Of a stretch of DNA of 64,000 nucleotides, positions 22,251-34,092 are shown one piece after another; the stretch's first letter is position 1; every line of letters starts with the position of its first letter. The notes beneath the pieces were generated by a model. The model worked only from the letters and a program-made list of their open reading frames with translations. It did not search any database and had not been told where the DNA came from. Both the position numbers and the translations under genes were made by a program. The stretch is taken from assembly GCA_022376925.1 (NCBI GenBank), contig JAIOJX010000005.1, positions 14,722,501 to 14,786,500 on the forward strand, given 5' to 3'. Origin of the DNA: Tragulus kanchil. Its lineage: Eukaryota; Chordata; Mammalia; Artiodactyla; Tragulidae.

Positions 22251-24347
22251 CATCTTTAAAGGAAATGGATGGCTAGATCTAGGTTTCTAGTCAAATAAAA
22301 TCAGACCCAACAGCTGAATTGTTGAACTATGCTTGAAAAGGTTCTGATGTGAAAAAGAAAGTATATTCTTTGTCACTTAAAGTTTAGCAACAGACAAGGG
22401 TGCCTCTGGGAGTGTCCACAGAGCTTCCGCGTGGTCCTTGGACCTCCGGGATAGGAAGCGTCCTCTTTATTTAGCGTCCCTTTCCATTTTAACTAGACAA
22501 CTAGGGTGTGGAGGGGAAGGCTGCCGGACAGGACTTCTGGTCGTCCTAGCAGTGAAGCCGCCTCGCTTCCGGGTGCAGGTTGATCCCTGGGTGCCGGGCA
22601 AGAGGTCTCCCATGTCGAGGGACTTACAGAGAGAGAGAGGTGGGGGAGGTTTAAGAAAAGTGTTCCGAACTTGCTAGCCAGTGTACTTTCCATTAACGCA
22701 GGACAAGGTCATGTGTGGCCAAGAAAGGTGAGCTCTGCACATCACTGTTGGCACCTGCTTCCGCCTCCATGCGGGTCGCACCTGTAGGTGGGCCTTGGGA
22801 GAAATAACAGAAGGTTGAAGAAGAGATGCAGCCTGGACCAGTAACCACACGCCAAGTACCAGGTACTTGTACTTAGGCCTCATGAACCGTGAAGGAGGTC
22901 GTGGTATCCCCACGGGGCAGTGAGCCTCCTGCCCAGCCACAGCTTCAGCATGGTGCTGAGCAGGATGGGGATGGGGTGGCCTGAAACCACCTCCTCTGCA
23001 CACCAGCGGACCACGCTGCTTCCCGGTGATTCTTTCTAGTGAACCCTCCCTGGGTTCCTCGGACAGAGCCTCTGGTTCCTTGTCCTCGATTTCCTGTGAC
23101 ATACGAGTATGTGACCCCTGAATTAGTGGAGGCAAAATTCCTGCACATAGATACGAATGCCTGGAAAGAATGGGGTTGGAAGATACCTTGGCGCTGAGAA
23201 GTGTTGCTCCATTTCATCCCCAGTTACAATCCAGTCTGCTCTTTTGCCTGACATCTAGCGAGGCCGTCTAAGGCGCCACGTGAGCCGGAGCGGGGAGGCG
23301 GCTGGCTGGGCGGCTGGAGGCTTCGTCTCGGGTGAGAAGCGACATCTTTAAAGGAAATGGATGGCTAGATCTAGGTTTCTAGTCAAATAAAATCAGACCC
23401 AACAGCTGAATTGTTGAACTATGCTTGAAAAGGTTCTGATGTGAAAAAGAAAGTATATTCTTTGTAACTTAAAGTTTAGCAACAGACAAGGGTGCCTCTG
23501 GGAGTGTCCACAGAGCTTCCGCGTGGTCCTTGGACCTCCGGGATAGGAAGCGTCCTCTTTATTTAGCGTCCCTTTCCATTTTAACTAGACAACGAGGATG
23601 TGGGGGGAAGGCTGCCGGACAGGACTTCTGGTCGTCCTAGCAGTGAAGCCGCCTCGCTTCCGGGTGCAGGTTGATCCCTGGGTGCCGGGCAAGAGGTCTC
23701 CCATGTCGAGGGACTTACAGAGAGAGAGAGGTGGGGGAGGTTTAAGAAAAGTGTTCCGAACTTGCTAGCCAGTGTACTTTCCATTAACGCAGGACAAGGT
23801 CATGTGTGGCCAAGAAAGGTGAGCTCTGCACATCACTGTTGGCACCTGCTTCCGCCTCCATGCGGGTCGCACCTGTAGGTGGGCCTTGGGAGAAATAACA
23901 GAAGGTTGAAGAAGAGATGCAGCCTGGACCAGTAACCACACGCCAAGTACCAGGTACTTGTACTTAGGCCTCATGAACCGTGAAGGAGGTCGTGGTATCC
24001 CCACGGGGCAGTGAGCCTCCTGCCCAGCCACAGCTTCAGCATGGTGCTGAGCAGGATGGGGATGGGGTGGCCTGAAACCACCTCCTCTGCACACCAGCGG
24101 ACCACGCTGCTTCCCGGTGATTCTTTCTAGTGAACCCTCCCTGGGTTCCTCGGACAGAGCCTCTGGTTCCTTGTCCTCGATTTCCTGTGACATATGAGTA
24201 TGTGACCCCTGAATTAGTGGAGGCAAAATTCCTGCACATAGATACGAATGCCTGGAAAGAATGGGGTTGGAAGATACCTTGGCGCTGAGAAGTGTTGCTC
24301 CATTTCATCCCCAGTTACAATCCAGTCTGCTCTTTTGCCTGACATCT
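22160..24347 (+). repeat. Tandem duplication G (22160-23256 / 23257-24347)
   Basis: Direct repeat, offset about 1092. The start of copy 2 (23257-23276) lacks bases present at 22160-22184. It carries a second copy of the third E-box (23277-23282). A substitution near 23106/24197 distinguishes the copies. Confidence 0.97.
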
Positions 24348-24454
24348 GATTGTGTACCTTCTTATCAGTGGGGCACCCATGTTACAAAATATAATGCCAA
24401 TTTGCTGTACATGCCTGCTTTATCCGTTGATAATACTTTAAAAACACTCCGTGG

Positions 24455-24600
24455 GGGGCTTCCCTGGTAGTCCGGTGGCTAAGACTCTGGGCTTCCAATG
24501 CATTGGAGCACTGGGTTTGATTCCTGGCCAAGGAACTAGATCCCACATGCTGAAGCTAAAGATCCTACCTGGAGCATCCAAATAAATGAAAAAATACTAA
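24455..24600 (+). repeat. Short tRNA-Glu-derived SINE
   Basis: Head GGGCTTCCCTGGTAGTCCGG, B-box GGTTTGATTCC, then AAATAAATGAAAAAA. Short tRNA-derived ruminant SINE. Repeated at 25579-25725 by duplication H. Confidence 0.85.
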
Positions 24601-24628
24601 AACAGAAACCAAAAAGACAACCGCTCCA

Positions 24629-24935
24629 TGTAGAGAACAATCTAGTGGCTACCAGGGGGGCGAAGGGAAGAGGGAAGGGCAACAGAGGAAAAGAGGCTTA
24701 AAATATGTATAAAACAAATAAGCTACAAGGATATATTGTACAGCACAGAAAATATTGCCAATATCTTATAATAACTATAAATGGAATATAATCTTTAAAA
24801 CTTGTAAATCACTGGTATATACCTGAAAATATGAACATGTTAGTCACTCAGTTGTGTCTTACTCTTTGTGATCCCATGGACTGCAGTCCACCTGAAACTT
24901 ACAAAATACTGTACAATAATATCTTAATTTAATTA
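24629..24935 (+). repeat. L1 3' end, with a nested Bov-type fragment
   Basis: Resembles the 3' end of artiodactyl L1: CTACCAGGGG..., AGCTACAAGGATATATTG, CAGCACAGAAAATATTGCC, CACTGGTATATACCTG. A Bov-tA/BovB-like piece (TTAGTCACTCAGTTGTGTC to ...GGACTGCAGTCC) interrupts it at about 24838-24891. Confidence 0.75.
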
Positions 24936-24937
24936 AT

Positions 24938-25073
24938 ATTATGTTACTGGTGTACAGTATGACCACAATTTTAAAGGTTTTACTCTGTTTATAGTTATTA
25001 TGTATAGAACATTGACTATACTCCCAGTGTTGTACAGTATATGCTTGTAGCTTATTTTATGCCTACTGGTTTG
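24938..25073 (-). repeat. L1 3' end, minus strand (first copy, cut by duplication H)
   Basis: TATTGTACAGTATATGC-type L1 3'UTR sequence in reverse orientation, truncated at the duplication junction. The full version is at 26060-26555. Confidence 0.7.
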
Positions 25074-25578
25074 CCAGTAACCACACGCCAAGTACCAGGT
25101 ACTTGTACTTAGGCCTCATGAACCGTGGGGCTGAGCAGTGAGCCTCCTGCCCAGCCACAGCTTCAGCATGGTGCTGAGCAGGATGGGGATGGGGTGGCCT
25201 GAAACCACCTCCTCTGCACACCAGCGGACCACGCTGCTTCCCGTGATTCTTTCTAGTGAACCCTCCTGGGTTCCTCGGACAGAGCCTCTGGTTCCTTGTC
25301 CTCGATTTCCTGTGACATATGAGTATGTGACCCCTGAATTAGTGGAGGCAAAATTCCTGCACATAGATACGAATGCCTGGAAAGAATGGGGTTGGAAGAT
25401 ACCTTGGCGCTGAGAAGTGTTGCTCCATTTCATCCCCAGTTACAATCCAGTCTGCTCTTTTGCCTGACATCTGATTGTGTACCTTCTTATCAGTGGGGCA
25501 CCCATGTTACAAAATATAATGCCAATTTGCTGTACATGCCTGCTTTATCCGTTGATAATACTTTAAAAACACTCCGTG

Positions 25579-25725
25579 GGGGGCTTCCCTGGTAGTCCGG
25601 TGGCTAAGACTCTGGGCTTCCAATGCATTGGAGCACTGGGTTTGATTCCTGGCCAAGGAACTAGATCCCACATGCTGAAGCTAAAGATCCTACCTGGAGC
25701 ATCCAAATAAATGAAAAAATACTAA
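25579..25725 (+). repeat. Short tRNA-Glu-derived SINE (duplicate)
   Basis: Copy of 24455-24600 created by duplication H, not an independent insertion. Confidence 0.85.
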
Positions 25726-25753
25726 AACAGAAACCAAAAAGACAACCGCTCCA

Positions 25754-26059
25754 TGTAGAGAACAATCTAGTGGCTACCAGGGGGGCGAAGGGAAGAGGGA
25801 AGGGCAACAGAGGAAAAGAGGCTTAAAATATGTATAAAACAAATAAGCTACAAGGATATATTGTACAGCACAGAAAATATTGCCAATATCTTATAATAAC
25901 TATAAATGGAATATAATCTTTAAAACTTGTAAATCACTGGTATATACCTGAAAATATGAACATGTTAGTCACTCAGTTGTGTCTTACTCTTTGTGATCCC
26001 ATGGACTGCAGTCCACCTGAAACTTAGAAAATACTGTACAATAATATCTTAATTTAATT
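25754..26059 (+). repeat. L1 3' end with nested Bov fragment (duplicate)
   Basis: Copy of 24629-24935 created by duplication H. Confidence 0.75.
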
Positions 26060-26555
26060 AATATTATGTTACTGGTGTACAGTATGACCACAATTTTAAA
26101 GGTTTTACTCTGTTTATAGTTATTATGCATAGAACATTGACTATACTCCCAGTGTTGTACAGTATATGCTTGTAGCTTATTTTATGCCTACTGGTTTGTA
26201 GCTCTTCCTCTCCTCACTTTCCCCCTATCTTGCCTTTTCTCTCATCCCTCTCTCTACTGGTCAACACTGGTATTTTCTCTTATCTATGAGTCTGCTGCTT
26301 TTGTGTTTCATTCACTAGTGTTGTAGTTTTCAGATCTCAGGTGTAAATGATATCACACAGTATTTATCTTTCTGGTTTGTTTCACTTAGCACGATGGCCT
26401 CCAAGACCATCCCTGTTGCTATGAATGGCATCACTTCATTCTTTTTATGGCTGAGTAGTAGTTCATTCTGTGTATATACACCATACCTTCTTTGTCCATT
26501 TCTCTGTTGATGGACGCTAGGTTGCTTCCATATCTTGGCAAATATACATAACTGC
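26060..26555 (-). repeat. L1 3' end (ORF2 end and 3'UTR), minus strand
   Basis: Reverse complement of the classic L1 3' region. Signals include TTTTTATGGCTGAGTAGTAG, CACCATACCTTCTTTGTCC and TTGATGGACGCTAGGTTGC. It translates on the minus strand to a decayed ORF2 C-terminal fragment (MQLCIFAKIWKQPSVHQQRN...). With the plus-strand L1 end upstream it forms an inverted pair. Confidence 0.88.
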
Positions 26556-26732
26556 ATACATTATCTTAAATCCTCACAGCCTCACTATAGACCTGACATT
26601 ATTGTCTTCACTTGATATGGAGGCTAGAGTCAAAACCGAAGGTGGTAGAACTGTGAGTTGAAACCCAGGTTTGAGTGATGCCGAAGACGAACTGCAGCTG
26701 GGTTAGTTTAACAGTCTCTTTCTGTGTCACTA

Positions 26733-28929
26733 GGAATGGTCTCAGACATTCTAAGTTAAGTTTAACAAGCATGCCTTCAATCTGTAGGCCCTTCAAAACC
26801 AAATTAAGGACCCCAAGGCAAGTTATTTACATGATTAAAACACTTTAACATATATAAAGATACATATAAAGATAGCATAGCACAACAGCCTCTGAATTTA
26901 ATTTCTGTGGTCAGCCTTTGTCCAGTCACCATACTAAGGGCTGTAATGACTAGTTATCTTGATGTCTATCCATTTGTGCTTTCTTAGGAAATATATTATA
27001 CTGTGATTTATAATTACAAATGACTGTAAAATCGAATGAGCATATGTCAGAGAGTGTCAGGCGGTTATACACTTTTCATAAATACTGCCAGTTTTAGTAG
27101 TAACAACATGGAGTTTAATAGTGGAATATGCATATTAGAGGTGTATGGTTCAAGTCGTCTGCCATGAGTGAGCGGGAGTAGCGAGCCTGACTGTCTCCAG
27201 GCCAGTTAAGAAGAGATGAAGGAGGCGAGGAGAACTTGATGAAGAAATAGTGCCAGAACCAGGAGCCACAGCAGCTTGGGGATGGCTGAGCGCGAGGTAT
27301 GCACTTGCCGGGCTGGAGGACGGAGACCGACGGCCCACGCAGGCTCTGTGCGTGGCCGTCAAGCACACATGGGCAATGGCTTTCTGTCCTGGGCATACCG
27401 GGCATCTTGATAATTCACACTTTCCTAACAGCTGCATTTCTTATCATCTTTGGCACATTTCTCCAGGATGCACAAAGCTTCTTATCTTGCAAACATTCCC
27501 TCTCTGGACTGCTGTCTCTCTCAGCTGCTTAGAAGCCATGTCCCTTAAATCTCCCAGCTGTCTTTCTTACCTTTCAGCTCTTGTTCCCTTTATCTGTAAA
27601 TTTTTTTTTAATCTTCCCCAGCTGCCCCTTTTGGCACACTCATTGTCTCTCCGTTCCCTCAGAGTGAGACAGTTCAGCACGCTGATGTGGGGAGGGAACA
27701 AAACCATTAGAACAATGCATTTGCAAAATTAGCCCTGAAATCTAGTAAGAAAAAAATTCATCTCAGCATTCCTCCAACCTGAGCACTGCATGAATCAACT
27801 CACGCAGCTCTGAAATAGCATCGAAGAGGAATGGTCTCAGACATTCTAAGTTAAGTTTAACAAGCATTCCTTCAATCTGTAGGCCCTTCAAAACCAAATT
27901 AAGGACCCCAAGGCAAGTTATTTACATGATTAAAACACTTTAACATATATAAAGATACATATAAAGATAGCATAGCACAACAGCCTCTGAATTTAATTTC
28001 TGTGGTCAGCCTTTGTCCAGTCACCATACTAAGGGCTGTAATGACTAGTTATCTTGATGTCTATCCATTTGTGCTTTCTTAGGAAATATATTATACTGTG
28101 ATTTATAATTACAAATGACTGTAAAATCGAATGAGCATATGTCAGAGAGTGTCAGGCGGTTATACACTTTTCATAAATACTGCCAGTTTTAGTAGTAACA
28201 ACATGGAGTTTAATAGTGGAATATGCATATTAGAGGTGTATGGTTCAAGTCGTCTGCCATGAGTGAGCGGGAGTAGCGAGCCTGACTGTCTCCAGGCCAG
28301 TTAAGAAGAGATGAAGGAGGCGAGGAGAACTTGATGAAGAAATAGTGCCAGAACCAGGAGCCACAGCAGCTTGGGGATGGCTGAGCGCGAGGTATGCACT
28401 TGCCGGGCTGGAGGACGGAGACCGACGGCCCACGCAGGCTCTGTGCGTGGCCGTCAAGCACACATGGGCAACGGCTTTCTGTCCTGGGCATACCGGGCAT
28501 CTTGATAATTCACACTTTCCTAACAGCTGCATTTCTTATCATCTTTGGCACATTTCTCCAGGATGCACAAAGCTTCTTATCTTGCAAACATTCCCTCTCT
28601 GGACTGCTGTCTCTCTCAGCTGCTTAGAAGCCATGTCCCTTAAATCTCCCAGCTGTCTTTCTTACCTTTCAGCTCTTGTTTCCTTTATCTGTAAATTTTT
28701 TTTTAATCTTCCCCAGCTGCCCCTTTTGGCACACTCATTGTCTCTCCGTTCCCTCAGAGTGAGACAGTTCAGCACGCTGATGTGGGGAGGGAACAAAACC
28801 ATTAGAACAATGCATTTGCAAAATTAGCCCTGAAATCTAGTAAGAAAAAAATTCATCTCAGCATTCCTCCAACCTGAGCACTGCATGAATCAACTCACGC
28901 AGCTCTGAAAAGATGAGGCATCGAAGAGG
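26733..28929 (+). repeat. Tandem duplication I (26733-27829 / 27828-28929)
   Basis: Direct repeat, offset 1095. Copies differ by a few substitutions (for example 26770/27865, 27379/28474). The end of copy 1 lacks a few bases present near 28910. A 160-codon open frame (27250-27732) is repeated in it but is not recognisable as a protein. Confidence 0.97.
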
Positions 28930-29450
28930 CTTGCACAGAGAAATGCCAAAGAGAACCACAGGGCACTTAATTGTCCAAAACAAGAGATTTCTTTCCTTAG
29001 AAAAGCAGAATCTCTCTGGGAGCAGCCTCCTCAACTTTGTGGAACACCTTCTCTGTGGCATCAAGTGTTAACTGGCCTCCCCACTGCATATAGGACGGTG
29101 AATGCTACAAGCTGGAAACAAATTTCACTTCACATGGGAAACACTATGGTGTCACTTGCCTATCACCAATACCTGTAGCGAGTTCTCTGCTTTTGTAATC
29201 AGTGTGATTGTCATGCCTCAGGGTGATTCTTTTGAGAGGATCTGAGTGGTTCCACGGGGTTACCAGATTTTCTTAATACGATGGAGTCTCAGTGACTGAG
29301 AGAAATAATGTAATTTTTAAAATTACATAACAAGGACTTGAGAACCTCTGAGAAAGAGGGAAAGCTTTTGGGATGCTCCCCTGCTAGGCGCAGCTAGGAG
29401 TTTCTGGCTTGGCAACTGTCACTCATCCGGTCCCACTCAAGAAGTGCTCC

Positions 29451-29703
29451 AGGGGCTTCCTTGGTGGTTCAGTGGGTAAAGAGTCCACCTTACACTGCAA
29501 GGGGTGCCGGTTCGATCCCTGGCCTGGGAAGATCCCACATGTCATGGAGCGGCTGGGCGGGTGTGTCCAATTAGGAGCCAGTGCTCTGAGACGCATGCGC
29601 CCAGAGCCGGTGCTCAGCAATGAGAGAGGCAACTGCAATGGGAGGCCCACACAGGCCAAGGAATAAGATGGATGAAGATAAATACATTTTAAAAAAGAAA
29701 GAA
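29451..29703 (+). repeat. Young CHR-like SINE (plus orientation)
   Basis: The only plus-strand member of the young family. Head GGGGCTTCCTTGGTGGTTCA, B box GGTTCGATCCC, body with GTGTGTCCAATTA, ACGCATGCGCCCAGAGCC, AGATGGATGAA and an A-rich tail. Flanked by a perfect 11-bp target duplication AGAAGTGCTCC (29440-29450 and 29704-29714). Confidence 0.9.
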
Positions 29704-29709
29704 AGAAGT

Positions 29710-30155
29710 GCTCCCTCGAGGTCCCGGGGCTCAGAGTCTTTTTTATTTTTTTAAGATTTATTTATTTATTTATTTTGGTGGGGGTAGGGTGGGGAGGGAG
29801 GGTAGCAGGCGGGGCACTTCTATTGGTCTTTCATTTGTCCATTTTCATCCATCTTGCGGTGGCCTCTGTTGTCGCAGAGCACTGGCTCTGGGCGCATGCG
29901 CTCCAGAGTTCGGGCTCGGTAATTGGACACATCGGTCCAGCCACTCCACGGCACATGGGATCTTCCCAGGCCAGGGATCGAACTGGTGCCCCTTGTACTG
30001 CAAGGCGGTGTCCTTACCCACTGGACCACCAGGGCAGCCCCCGGGGCTCAGACTCTTACACTTCCAATGCACAGTTGCATGTTCAATTCCTGGTTAGAGA
30101 ACTAAGATCCCACTTACCATGCAGTGTGGCCAAAAAAATATTAAAAACAAAACAA
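29710..30155 (+). repeat. Older short tRNA-derived SINE split by a young SINE
   Basis: The left part is 29710-29740 (CTCCCTCGAGGTCCCGGGG...). The right part is 30041-30155 (CTTACACTTCCAATGCACAG, GTTCAATTCCTGG, GTGTGGCCAAAAAAATA). The young element at 29741-30040 interrupts it. Confidence 0.75.
29741..30040 (-). repeat. Young CHR-like SINE nested in an older SINE
   Basis: Reverse orientation: A/T-rich tail (TTTATTTATTTATTT), G-rich tract 29777-29802, CTTCTATTGGTCTTTC, CATCCATCTTGC, GCGCATGCGCTCCAGAG, GGATCGAAC, and head ending GGACCACCAGGGCAGCCC. Target duplication of 17 bp with one mismatch (29724-29740 / 30041-30057). Confidence 0.92.
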
Positions 30156-30340
30156 CTGATTAAAAAAAAAAGAACTAAAGAAATACTCCAAAAGTAAGAT
30201 GTCCTGGGTAATCCCTAGGTTCTCTTTGGAGTGGGCCAGTATCCTCAGAAATTTGAACAAATCTGTTAAACTATCTTTGTGTTGCTAATATTCTCTTAAG
30301 AGTGTTATTCCAAAGAATGATACCAACCAATAAATCTCTT

Positions 30341-30650
30341 TTTTGGGGTGGGGTGGGGGAGGGGGCAGGTTGGGAAGGGAGGGGGGCAGGCGGGCCGCTT
30401 CTATTGGTCTTTCATTTATCTATTTTCATCCATCTTTGTTCTTCTGCCGTGTGGGCCTCGCATCGCTGTGGCCTCTGTTGTCACAGAGCACAGGCTCTGG
30501 GCACATGCACTCCAGAGCTCCAGCTCGATAATTGGATACCTTGGTCCAACCGCTCCACGGCACGTGGGGTCTTCCCAGGCCAAGGATCGAACCAACACCC
30601 CTTGCACTGCAAGGCGGTGTCCTTACCCACTGGACCACCAGGGAAGCCCT
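30341..30650 (-). repeat. Young CHR-like SINE
   Basis: Same family and orientation as 29741-30040. It lacks a clear (TTTA)n stretch but keeps the G-rich tract 30345-30366 and the head ending GGGAAGCCC. Target duplication ATAAATCTCTT at 30330-30340 and 30651-30661. Confidence 0.93.
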
Positions 30651-31034
30651 ATAAATCTCTTGATTGTATTAAAATAGATACCCACTATACTTTGAAGTAA
30701 ATGGCAGCTTTTTATATACTTAGGTCCAGTTTCTTGAGATGAGGGGAAAATCAACAAGCAAGGTCCACTTGAATTGGATTTTCTCACTTTGACTGTTGTC
30801 TCAATCAGATCAGTTGCTGTATCTGAATATATTCTGTAAAAACCTGCATTGACCATAATATGCCAGAATGAATAGTTAAACACATACATACAGACACATA
30901 TATGTATCCAGATCACAAAAAGCAAGCTCTTTCTGGCTCTTGCTAATTAGGTAACAGTTTGGATCGTGGTAGAAAACAGTTTGTGTTAGAAGGACTGACG
31001 CTCATCGGGGCACCACAGAGGAAGCTTGATGCTC

Positions 31035-31185
31035 TGTGATGACCAGAGGGGTGGGATGGGAAGTGAGGGAGGGGGGCTCATGAGGGAGGGGTTAGATGCT
31101 TGCGGATGGCCCCATTCACTTCGTTGTACAGCAGAAACCAGTACAACATTGTAGGGCAGTTGTACTAAATTGAAAACAAATGTTT
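31035..31185 (+). repeat. L1 3' tail fragment
   Basis: GAGGGAGGGGTTAGATGC..., CACTTCGTTGTACAGCAG, CAACATTGTAGGGCAG, ACTAAATTGAAAA: the familiar 3' end of artiodactyl L1. Confidence 0.7.
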
Positions 31186-31474
31186 AAGAAAGAACAGAAG
31201 CTCTATAGCTCTAAATGATGGGTTGATGTCATTTTTAAGATCGTGCAGTTCCAAACATTATCAACTCAGCACGTCATAGGGCTGGGGCAGACAAGTCATG
31301 CAGTCAGGGGATTCTACAAATTATAATTTAAATACGAAAATCATAATTATTTTTCATGTCCAGAATCATTCCTTTTCCTTTTTGTCCTTACAGTGTTCCA
31401 CTTTCCTTTTCTCTTTGTTGCAATGATATCAACACTAAAATCTCATCTTCCTTGGGCTTTACTGGGCCTTTCCT

Positions 31475-31687
31475 GTGTGCGTGCGTGCTAAGTCACTTCA
31501 GTTGTGTCCGACTCTTTGTGGCCCCATGGACTGTGGCCTGCCAGGCTCCTCTGCCCGTAGGGTTCTCCAGGCAGGAATACTGGAGTGGGTTGCTATGCCT
31601 TCATCCTAACCCAGGGATTGAACCCAAATCTCTTATGTCTCCTGCATTGGCAGGTGGGTTCTTTACCACTAGCGCCCCCTGGAAAGC
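31475..31687 (-). repeat. Bov-tA SINE
   Basis: Reverse orientation: GTGCTAAGTCACTTCAG, GTGTCCGACTCTTTGTGG, ACTGGAGTGGGTTGC, TCCTGCATTGGCAGGTGGG, and head near CCCCCTGGAAAGC. Confidence 0.93.
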
Positions 31688-32364
31688 TTCTTTCCTATGC
31701 ATAAGGCGTGTTAAATATACTATTACTACATCTTTCTGGGACTTGGCTTCTGTATAATAGCCAGTGTATGACAGCTAACATTCCCTTGATATTATTCATT
31801 TTTATGAGATCTTTGAGTCAATGACTTTACACAATCTCTGATAGAATAAGGTATGAGTAACTAAGATGAGAAGTAGTTTCTTCAAACTAAAATGTTCACT
31901 GTTTTATAGATCAGTTATTTTTCTTATAATTATTCCAGAGGAATTGTTTGCAGTGATAGAATTGTAATTATTTTTGTGATTTGGGTTAAGTTGAGTTAGA
32001 TAGCAAGTACGTGTTTATAGATTCTTCAGACACAGATGTCAGGGCAGACATGAGTGCAAACATAAAGGCTATAAAAGACACTGGGAACATGCAAGTGCAC
32101 TGAGGAATGAGGTAAAGTATTCTCTAAGGGTGGGAAAATAAAATGAAGGTACATCATAGTGTGGAGAATTGTAAATCTGAACAAAGAAACATTGAACTGT
32201 TGAACTGTTTTGGTGTCTGTGGTGGTGTTACAGGCCTCCCCAAAACCTAGGTGTGCAAAATCAGAAACCAGCCCCTTGTGCATCTTTGCTGTCCTGTGGG
32301 TCAGAAATTCAGAAAGGGCACAGAGAGGGCAGCCCTTCTCTGCTATACAGTGTCTGTGGTAGAC

Positions 32365-32698
32365 CAGCAGTCATGGTTAGGATGGCCACGGGGTCTGGAA
32401 TGCTTAGTGACCCAAGTAGCTGGGGCTTGGAGGATCCCTTCCAAGACGGCAGCTCCAGCATGGCAGTCTCATGGCCGTCTGACTTCCTGCACAGCAGTTC
32501 AGACTCCCCTGAGCAAGGTGAAGGTGGCATGACCTTTCTTGGCCCAGGCTGAGAAGTTCCGTAGCCTTGCTCGTGGCGGGTTCTGTGGATTCCAAGTGGG
32601 TCACGAAGGCCAAGCTGCATTTAGGGAAGAGGATGTAGACCCTACCTCTGGATGGGAGGAACACAAATATTTGGCATCACCTTTAAAATGGCCATATT
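32365..32698 (+). repeat. Ancient interspersed repeat, family uncertain
   Basis: Phrases such as CAGCATGGCAGTCTCATGG, GATGTAGACCCTACCTC, GATGGGAGGAACAC resemble an old eutherian interspersed repeat that I cannot name with certainty. Open frames on both strands here are therefore not treated as genes. Confidence 0.45.
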
Positions 32699-32900
32699 AG
32701 GGGCTTCCTGGCAGTCAGGTGGTTAAGATTTCACCTTCCAGTGCAGCAGGTGTAAGTTCAGTCCCCAGTCAGGGAGGTAAGACCCCATGTGCCTTATTGC
32801 CAAAAGAGCAAACATAAGACAGAGCAATATTACAACAAATTCAATAGAGGCTTTAAAAGTGATCCACATGAAAACAAAACAAAACAAAACAAAACAACCC
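32699..32900 (+). repeat. Short tRNA-derived SINE with (AAAAC)n tail
   Basis: GGGGCTTCCTGGCAGTCAGG head, weak B box GTTCAGTCCCC, then a degenerate region and AAAAC pentamers at about 32873-32897. Confidence 0.75.
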
Positions 32901-33029
32901 TGCCATACTAGTAAAGTTTTTTTTTTAGTATAAATTCACTTACCTTTACTGCCTTCTTCATCCTAATACCCAATTTATAGGTGTTAAATTCTCTTCCCCT
33001 TTCTGTGGCTATATTTGCTTATTTTTAAA

Positions 33030-33140
33030 AAATGTGAATTTATTTATTTTTAATTGAAGGATAATGGCTTTACAGAATTGTGTTGGTTTCTGCCAAACAT
33101 CAACTTGAATCAGCCATAGGCATACATATTATATTTGCGC
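33030..33140 (-). repeat. LINE fragment (L1/BovB type)
   Basis: TTTATTTTTAATTGAAGG, GCTTTACAGAATTGTGTTGG, TGAATCAGCCATAGGCATAC: a common ruminant LINE 3' segment. Exact family and strand are uncertain. Confidence 0.55.
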
Positions 33141-33539
33141 ATCTTTGAAATGTAGGACCTGGTGTGCTGAGTTATGACTAGGAGAGCCCTGGAATCTAGC
33201 TGTATAAGAAGTGACTTCTGATCCAAACTAATCTTAATAACCACACAGAAATTCAGATGCCACCAGGGTATGTTAAGTAGTTATTAGATATAATTTATCA
33301 CTCAACTGTTTAGGAGACTGGCACTTTTTCTAAATCTGATAACCAACTAGCCAGATGTTAGGGTGTGAGTCTAAATTCCTAGAGCTGGGATATGCTCTAG
33401 AGGAGAAAGAGCCACATCTACGGAACACAGAGTGACCAGAGCAGTACAGGCCAGGAACCCACATCCTGAGAAAGCCGGCAGCCTGTACAATTAGAAGGAC
33501 ACTGAAGAGGAAGGTCAGGGGCTACAGGTGCAATCCCTG

Positions 33540-33665
33540 CCCCATCAGTGATCACCATTATGTGCCTGGGTAAGTGCCTCACTTCTTCGTCTTCTGTTTC
33601 CTCATCTCTGAAGAATTTGGCTAAGTAACCTCAGGAGTTCCCTTCTTCCGATTACAGTGACACTC
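33540..33665 (+). repeat. MIR SINE fragment
   Basis: GGTAAGTGCCTCACTTCTTC, GTTTCCTCATCTCTGAAG matches the MIR core and 3' side. Confidence 0.6.
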
Positions 33666-33916
33666 TGAGCTTTATTCAGGTCCCTCCTGCCATGCTCCCA
33701 ACAGGGCAGCTCTTCAAGCATGTATGAAAACAAGATAGGGGAAATAAGTAAAAAGCATTTTTGGTGACTGCTTCATATTACAATAGAGCTTTCTAGCCCT
33801 TTGCATGTTCCAGGCCATTCTTACCTGTGTTAACATGGCTTCACGAAAAGAAGAAAGACATGAGAAAGAGCTTAAAGAGAAGGTACTTGGTGCCAATAGG
33901 CTATTATTAAGATTAT

Positions 33917-34092
33917 GGGTCCCTATGACTCAGACCGTAAAGAATCGGCCTGCAATGCAGGAGACCTGGGTTTGACCCCTAGATTGGGAAGATCTCCTGG
34001 AGAAGGAAATGCCTAGCCATTCCAGTCTTCTTACCTGGAGAATTCCATGGACAGAGGAGCCTGTGAGGTCACAAAGAGTTGAACACAACTGA
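33917..34092 (+). repeat. Bov-tA SINE
   Basis: Head fragment, CCTGCAATGCAGGAGACCTG, GGGTTTGACCCC, CTGGAGAAGGAAATGCC, ATTCCATGGACAGAGGAGCC, and end AGAGTTGAACACAACTGAAC. Confidence 0.92.

Larger units (their letters stand above)
23929..26198 (+). repeat. Tandem duplication H (23929-25073 / 25074-26198)
   Basis: Direct repeat, offset 1120-1145. The start of copy 2 (about 25126-25140) has lost about 20 bases relative to 23977-24010. It overlaps duplication G, so 23929-24347 exists in three copies (the first near 22838). Confidence 0.97.

Noticed and set aside
22674..23135. 153-codon minus-strand open frame, repeated at 23765-24226
   Set aside because: No recognisable family. The 'conservation' between copies is only the near-identity of tandem duplication G.
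26330..26557. 75-codon minus-strand open frame
   Set aside because: Decayed L1 ORF2/3'UTR translation.
27250..27732. 160-codon open frame, repeated at 28345-28827
   Set aside because: No recognisable protein; the second copy is tandem duplication I, not evidence of selection.
29845..30638. Many overlapping 60-130 codon open frames on both strands with similar peptides
   Set aside because: Translations of the young CHR-like SINE; the same peptides recur at every copy (40 kb, 52.5 kb, 56 kb, 58-60 kb).
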